Positions 14,402 to 17,312 of a stretch of 17,312 nt of DNA are shown in pieces. Origin of the DNA: DAOUAJ01 sp034433615 (lineage in GTDB: Bacteria; Chloroflexota; Anaerolineae; DUEN01); NCBI GenBank assembly GCA_034433615.1, contig DAOUAJ010000308.1, positions 1 through 17,312 of the forward strand. The letters run 5' to 3'. The notes below the pieces were generated by a model. That model had not been told where the DNA came from, did not search any database, and was given only the letters and a program-made list of their open reading frames with translations. Numbering within the stretch: position 1 is the first letter of the stretch; each line of letters starts with the position of its first letter. A program made the translations under genes and the position numbers.

Positions 14402-15292
14402 CTAACCCTTCATGCCCGTCAAGGCTATGCCCCGCACAAAGTTCCGCTGAAAGATCAGAAACACCACCAGCGGCGGGAGAGAGACCAACACAGAGCCGGC
14501 CATGATCGCCTGGTAGTCTGTGCCGCCAAACCGGTTGGCCATCCGGGTGATGATGAGCGGCAGGGTCAACTTGTTCTCATCGTTCAGCACCACCAGCGGC
14601 CAGAGGTAGGCGTTGAACGTGCCCAGGAAGTTAAAAATCGCCAGGGCGGAAAGCACTGGCCTGGTCAGGGGCAGGATGATGTCGCGGTAGATAGCAAAGT
14701 CCCCACAGCCGTCAATCTTGGCGGCATCGTACAATTCGCCGGGGATCCCATAGATGAACTGTCGGCAAAGAAAGATCCCAAAGGAGGAAAAGATGGCAGG
14801 CACCCACAGGCCCCAAAGGGTATTGAGCAGATGCAACTCCCGCATGACGATGTAGAGCGGGATCAACAGCGTCAGAAAGGGCACCATAGTGGTGGACAGG
14901 ATGAAGTAGAACAGGTAACGGCGGCCGGGAAAATCCAGCCGCGCGAACACAAACCCTCCCAACGACGACGTGAACAGCACCGTCACGACCGTGCCGCTGG
15001 TCACAACGATGCTGTTAAGATAGGCGCGCGGCAGGTTCGCGCGATTGGGGTCCATGACCATTCGATAAGCACTGAGGGTCCACTCGGCTGGCAACAGGGT
15101 GGGGGGCACGCGGACAATATCGGCGCCGGTCTTAAATGAGGAAAAGATCAGCCACAGGAAAGGGTAGAACATGGCTCCGCTGAACGTCGCCAAAATGACC
15201 CCGATCAAGATCTCGATCCAGCGCCCTGAGATATACGCCCGATGGATTGCAGATTGTGCATATCTGACGGTTTCAACTCTCCGTGTAGCCAT
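14402..15292 (-). CDS. Sugar ABC transporter permease, MalG-type (importer 2)
   Basis: A 296-residue inner-membrane permease. TM1 ends in the MalG-typical YPFLWLIFSSFKTGADI (residues 43-59), followed by an external segment (PPTLLPAEWTLSAYRMVM) and five further membrane segments from about residue 91. The EAA loop is at about 187-211 (LYDAAKIDGCGDFAIYRDIILP). The C-terminal RNFVRGIALTGMKG is the near-universal ending of MalG-like CUT1 permeases. It starts nine bases after the stop of its MalF-like partner with a modest ribosome site (ACGGGA), so the two are translated together. No ATPase is nearby. The substrate is not readable from the sequence. Confidence 0.95.
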   Translation of the reverse strand: MATRRVETVRYAQSAIHRAYISGRWIEILIGVILATFSGAMFYPFLWLIFSSFKTGADIVRVPPTLLPAEWTLSAYRMVMDPNRANLPRAYLNSIVVTSGTVVTVLFTSSLGGFVFARLDFPGRRYLFYFILSTTMVPFLTLLIPLYIVMRELHLLNTLWGLWVPAIFSSFGIFLCRQFIYGIPGELYDAAKIDGCGDFAIYRDIILPLTRPVLSALAIFNFLGTFNAYLWPLVVLNDENKLTLPLIITRMANRFGGTDYQAIMAGSVLVSLPPLVVFLIFQRNFVRGIALTGMKG

Positions 15293-15301
15293 TGTCCCGT
15301 C

Positions 15302-16258
15302 TCAATATTCCCAGGTGACCTGCCATCGCTGCAACTGGAGCACGGTGGCAAACAGCAAGAGAAGGAAAATGATGAGGGAGACCGCTGCGCCGTAGCCGAG
15401 GTTCAGCGCCGTAAAACCCAACTGGTACGTGTAGAGGGACAACGTACGGGTGCTGAAGCCTGGCCCCGGCATCAAGAAGAAAGGCTCAAACATCTGCACC
15501 GTGCCGATCACGCTCACGACTACCTGATAAACCAACACTGGCCGAATCATTGGTAGCGTAATGCGAAAGAACGTCTGCCAGAAGCCAGCGCCGTCCAGCC
15601 TGGCGGCCTCGAAGAGGCTGATCGGAATATCGTTCATTCCAGCCAGGAGGATGACTGCCGCCCCGCCGACGTTGGCCCAGATCACCATGGCGGTGATGCA
15701 CCAGAGGGCCTGCTGGGGGCTGGCCAGGAACGGCTGCGTGGGCAGGCCGATCGCGCCCAGCACCGTGTTGAACGCGCCACCAGTGGGGCGGTACAGCCAG
15801 CTCCAGAGATAGATGGTGACGACGCCCGGTGTAATCACGGGAAGGTAATACAATGAGAGGAATAGGTTTTGCCATTTGCCTCGCATCTGACTGAGCATGA
15901 GAGCTAAGAGCAGCGCCAACGCGACGCCGATACTGATCTCCACAACGGAGAACATGACGGTCGTCTTCAGTGCCTGCCAGAAGTATTGGTCGGAGAAGGC
16001 TTTGGCGAAGTTGCGCAGGCCGACGAACTTGGGCCTGGTGAGAAAATCCCAGTTCTGAAATGACAGCCATATCGCCGTGCCGAAGGGCACGAGGAACACC
16101 ACGGTGTAGAACAGCGTGACCGCGGTCGCATACACCATAGCAAGAGGGCTGGCACGTCGCAACCGCCGGACGATCCCACTGCGCCGCTGGCTTGCTGGCA
16201 GGGACAAACCTTTTGCAGTGATGGTTTGACTCAACCTGACCTCCCCCGCTTCAGTCAT
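15302..16258 (-). CDS. Sugar ABC transporter permease, MalF-type (importer 2)
   Basis: A 318-residue inner-membrane permease. The start is the ATG at 16258 with GAGGAG three bases upstream; the frame also opens one codon earlier at a TTG that would have no spacer. A basic N-terminus (QRRSGIVRRLRRASP) precedes TM1 at about 40-67, then SFQNWDFLTRPKFVGLRNF, typical of MalF-like subunits. The EAA loop lies at about 217-238 (FEAARLDGAGFWQTFFRITLP), and the last membrane segment at about 290-308. The gene follows the binding-protein gene after a 292-base gap with several palindromes, and is nine bases before the second permease. With that partner and the binding protein it forms importer 2, which is distinct in sequence from importer 1. 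Confidence 0.95.
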   Translation of the reverse strand: MTEAGEVRLSQTITAKGLSLPASQRRSGIVRRLRRASPLAMVYATAVTLFYTVVFLVPFGTAIWLSFQNWDFLTRPKFVGLRNFAKAFSDQYFWQALKTTVMFSVVEISIGVALALLLALMLSQMRGKWQNLFLSLYYLPVITPGVVTIYLWSWLYRPTGGAFNTVLGAIGLPTQPFLASPQQALWCITAMVIWANVGGAAVILLAGMNDIPISLFEAARLDGAGFWQTFFRITLPMIRPVLVYQVVVSVIGTVQMFEPFFLMPGPGFSTRTLSLYTYQLGFTALNLGYGAAVSLIIFLLLLFATVLQLQRWQVTWEY

Positions 16259-16268
16259 CAACTCCTCT

Positions 16269-16336
16269 GAAAATGTAGGACAAATTTGAAATTTGTCCTA
16301 CGTTCACCAGCATTTTCACCCGAACGTTGGTGAACG
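16269..16336. repeat. Nested palindromes upstream of the importer-2 permeases
   Basis: The core is a perfect 27-base palindrome: GTAGGACAAATTT (16275-16287), one centre base, and its complement (16289-16301). It overlaps at one base a second dyad, CGTTCACCA (16301-16309) with TGGTGAACG (16328-16336). GAAAATG (16269-16275) also pairs with CATTTTC (16311-16317). Inside the second dyad TTCACC-N8-GGTGAA is centred near AACGTT. It looks like a compact dispersed repeat, though an operator role cannot be excluded. Confidence 0.7.
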
Positions 16337-16377
16337 CAAGTTCATGGAGAATTTTCCTGAAAATAGCGCCCGCCCAT

Positions 16378-16437
16378 GTCATTCCGAGCGAGTCTGCGAG
16401 CGAGGAATCTCCAGCCCCGCAAAGGGGGGGATTCCTC
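16378..16437. repeat. GTCATTCCGAGCG-type palindromic repeat
   Basis: It begins GTCATTCCGAGCGAGTC and continues to GAGGAATC (16402-16409), which pairs with GATTCCTC (16430-16437). CCCC/GGGG inside the loop can add a short inner stem. It is a familiar intergenic repeat type and shares its first half with 14376-14396. Confidence 0.6.
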
Positions 16438-16501
16438 AACTGATTTCAACCCACGAAGGTAGGCTTTGCCATCGTAGCCGCGACTTAAGCTTACTTACAA
16501 T

Positions 16502-16541
16502 GAGCAGGGGAGAGGCCGAAAACCTGATCCCTCCCCTGCTC
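16502..16541 (-). terminator. 3'-end stem-loop of the importer-2 binding-protein gene
   Basis: Perfect 11-base arms GAGCAGGGGAG (16502-16512) and CTCCCCTGCTC (16531-16541) with an 18-base loop lie nine bases after the binding-protein stop codon on the minus strand. After the stem the transcript reads AUUGUAAGU, a poor U-tract, so full termination is doubtful. Partial termination or mRNA protection, giving more binding protein than permease, is the usual role for such a structure. Confidence 0.5.
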
Positions 16542-16550
16542 GCTCTGACT

Positions 16551-17312
16551 TTAAATACCGATCCGCTCGCGTGCCTGGTCTTCCTGTTCTTGCAGGTAAG
16601 CGTCCATGTTAGCGAGCGCTTCTTTGATGGTGATCTCCTTGCGCATCGCCCGATCCAACTCGGTAGCGGCAGGTCCCTGCTGCGCCACATGATCGCCAGG
16701 GTAGCGAGCGATCGGCCACATGCCGGTGGCGACCCGCTTGGACATCAGGCCGTACTTCACCTTCTCGATGCGCGGATCCTCGTAGACGGCCTTGGTCATG
16801 CAGACGCCCGAGTAAAAGTCGAACGCCTGGATCGTGGCATCCGGGCCCACGAGCATGAGGGCGAAGTCCAGCGCTGCTTTGAGCTTCTCCGGGTTGTTAG
16901 CGAGCCGCTTAGAGAGGCCCCAGCCGGCTATGTGCTGAGGGTAAAGCACGTACTCTTTGGCGTTCGCCAGCTTGGGAGTGACGATGTTGTCACATGGAAT
17001 GCCGGCGACATCACTCTGGACACTGGCTGTCCAGGCCCCATCTCCCCAGATGGAGACCAGTTTCTGGCTGACCGCTTCGAACTCGCTGGTGAAGAGGTCG
17101 AAATCGCAGGTTTGGTGCTTCCAGTACACGTCGTAGATGATCTGGGCGGCCTCTTCACCTTCGGGCGTGCTGTGCATCCATTTGCCCTTTTCCCTGTCGA
17201 AGAAGTTACCACCCAACTGCCAGATGAGGCTCCAGAGCAACTGGTACTGAGAGCTGCGGGGGGAGTAGCCAGCTCGGGTGATCTTGCCCTCGGCATTCTT
17301 CTGCGTCAGCTT
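16551..17312 (-). CDS. Extracellular solute-binding protein, C-terminal part (importer 2)
   Basis: The last 253 codons of a family-1 sugar-binding protein; the N-terminus, signal peptide and lipobox lie beyond the right edge, and the frame stays open to base 17312 (it reads KLTQKNAEGKITRAGYSPRS at the edge). Visible marks are LLWSLIWQLGGNFFD, the GEEAAQIIYDVYWKH helix, VSIWGDGAWTASVQSD, the hinge and lobe segment GWGLSKRLANNPEKLKAALDFALML, and a C-terminal helix ITIKEALANMDAYLQEQED that is very typical of the end of these proteins. It heads importer 2, upstream of both permeases. It is not a copy of the importer-1 receptor: the C-terminal halves share family pattern but little wording. The ligand is unknown. 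Confidence 0.93.
   Translation of the reverse strand, partial: KLTQKNAEGKITRAGYSPRSSQYQLLWSLIWQLGGNFFDREKGKWMHSTPEGEEAAQIIYDVYWKHQTCDFDLFTSEFEAVSQKLVSIWGDGAWTASVQSDVAGIPCDNIVTPKLANAKEYVLYPQHIAGWGLSKRLANNPEKLKAALDFALMLVGPDATIQAFDFYSGVCMTKAVYEDPRIEKVKYGLMSKRVATGMWPIARYPGDHVAQQGPAATELDRAMRKEITIKEALANMDAYLQEQEDQARERIGI

Noticed and set aside
1..17312. tRNA, rRNA or a complete insertion sequence
   Set aside because: I saw no cloverleaf, no rRNA-like stretch and no transposase reading frame on either strand.

Overview
The window reads as part of a large carbohydrate-uptake and catabolism locus from a moderately GC-rich bacterium. The gene mix is ATPase-less CUT1 sugar ABC importers, Gfo/Idh/MocA proteins, AraA/FucI-fold isomerases, an FGGY kinase, uroporphyrinogen-decarboxylase-like (URO-D) proteins and a Tat/lipobox solute-binding protein. 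Together with many palindromic intergenic repeats this resembles Chloroflexota of the Anaerolineae/Caldilineae type. That assignment is inferred from style; there is no rRNA or marker gene here to prove it.

All 14 supported genes are on the minus strand, so transcription runs from right to left. In transcript order: (i) importer 2, made of the C-terminal part of a solute-binding protein (16551-17312, cut by the right edge) and two permeases (16258-15302, 15292-14402); (ii) a URO-D-superfamily protein (14354-13155); (iii) a Gfo/Idh/MocA protein with GH109-glycosidase-like residues (12970-11750), an amidohydrolase-2 protein (11740-10664) and an AraA-like isomerase (10701-9286), packed with a 9-base gap and a 38-base overlap; (iv) an FGGY sugar kinase (9096-7540) and a FucI/AraA-fold isomerase (7440-6091); (v) a 592-residue protein with an amidotransferase-like front and a polysaccharide-deacetylase-like middle (5998-4220); (vi) a second, AT-richer URO-D-like protein (3984-2905); (vii) importer 1, made of a Tat/lipoprotein binding protein (2592-1207), a permease (1091-144) and the start of a second permease (147-1, cut by the left edge).

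The likely logic is that two binding-protein-dependent importers bring in oligosaccharides or glycosides. A GH109-like NAD-dependent enzyme and a lactonase/hydrolase-type amidohydrolase process them. Isomerases of the arabinose/fucose fold make ketoses, and the FGGY kinase phosphorylates these. No aldolase, transcription regulator or importer ATPase lies in the window, so the substrate cannot be named. The two URO-D-like proteins may be methyl-transfer enzymes rather than heme enzymes.

The gaps between genes are unusually structured. They hold a hairpin of 7-base arms and 8-base loop in three copies (two of them as a 30-base inverted pair flanking the importer-1 binding-protein gene), two palindromic elements of about 150 bases (4012-4163 and 12995-13151), an AACGAAT repeat cluster that includes a stop codon, a perfect 27-base palindrome, and stem-loops at the 3' ends of both binding-protein genes.
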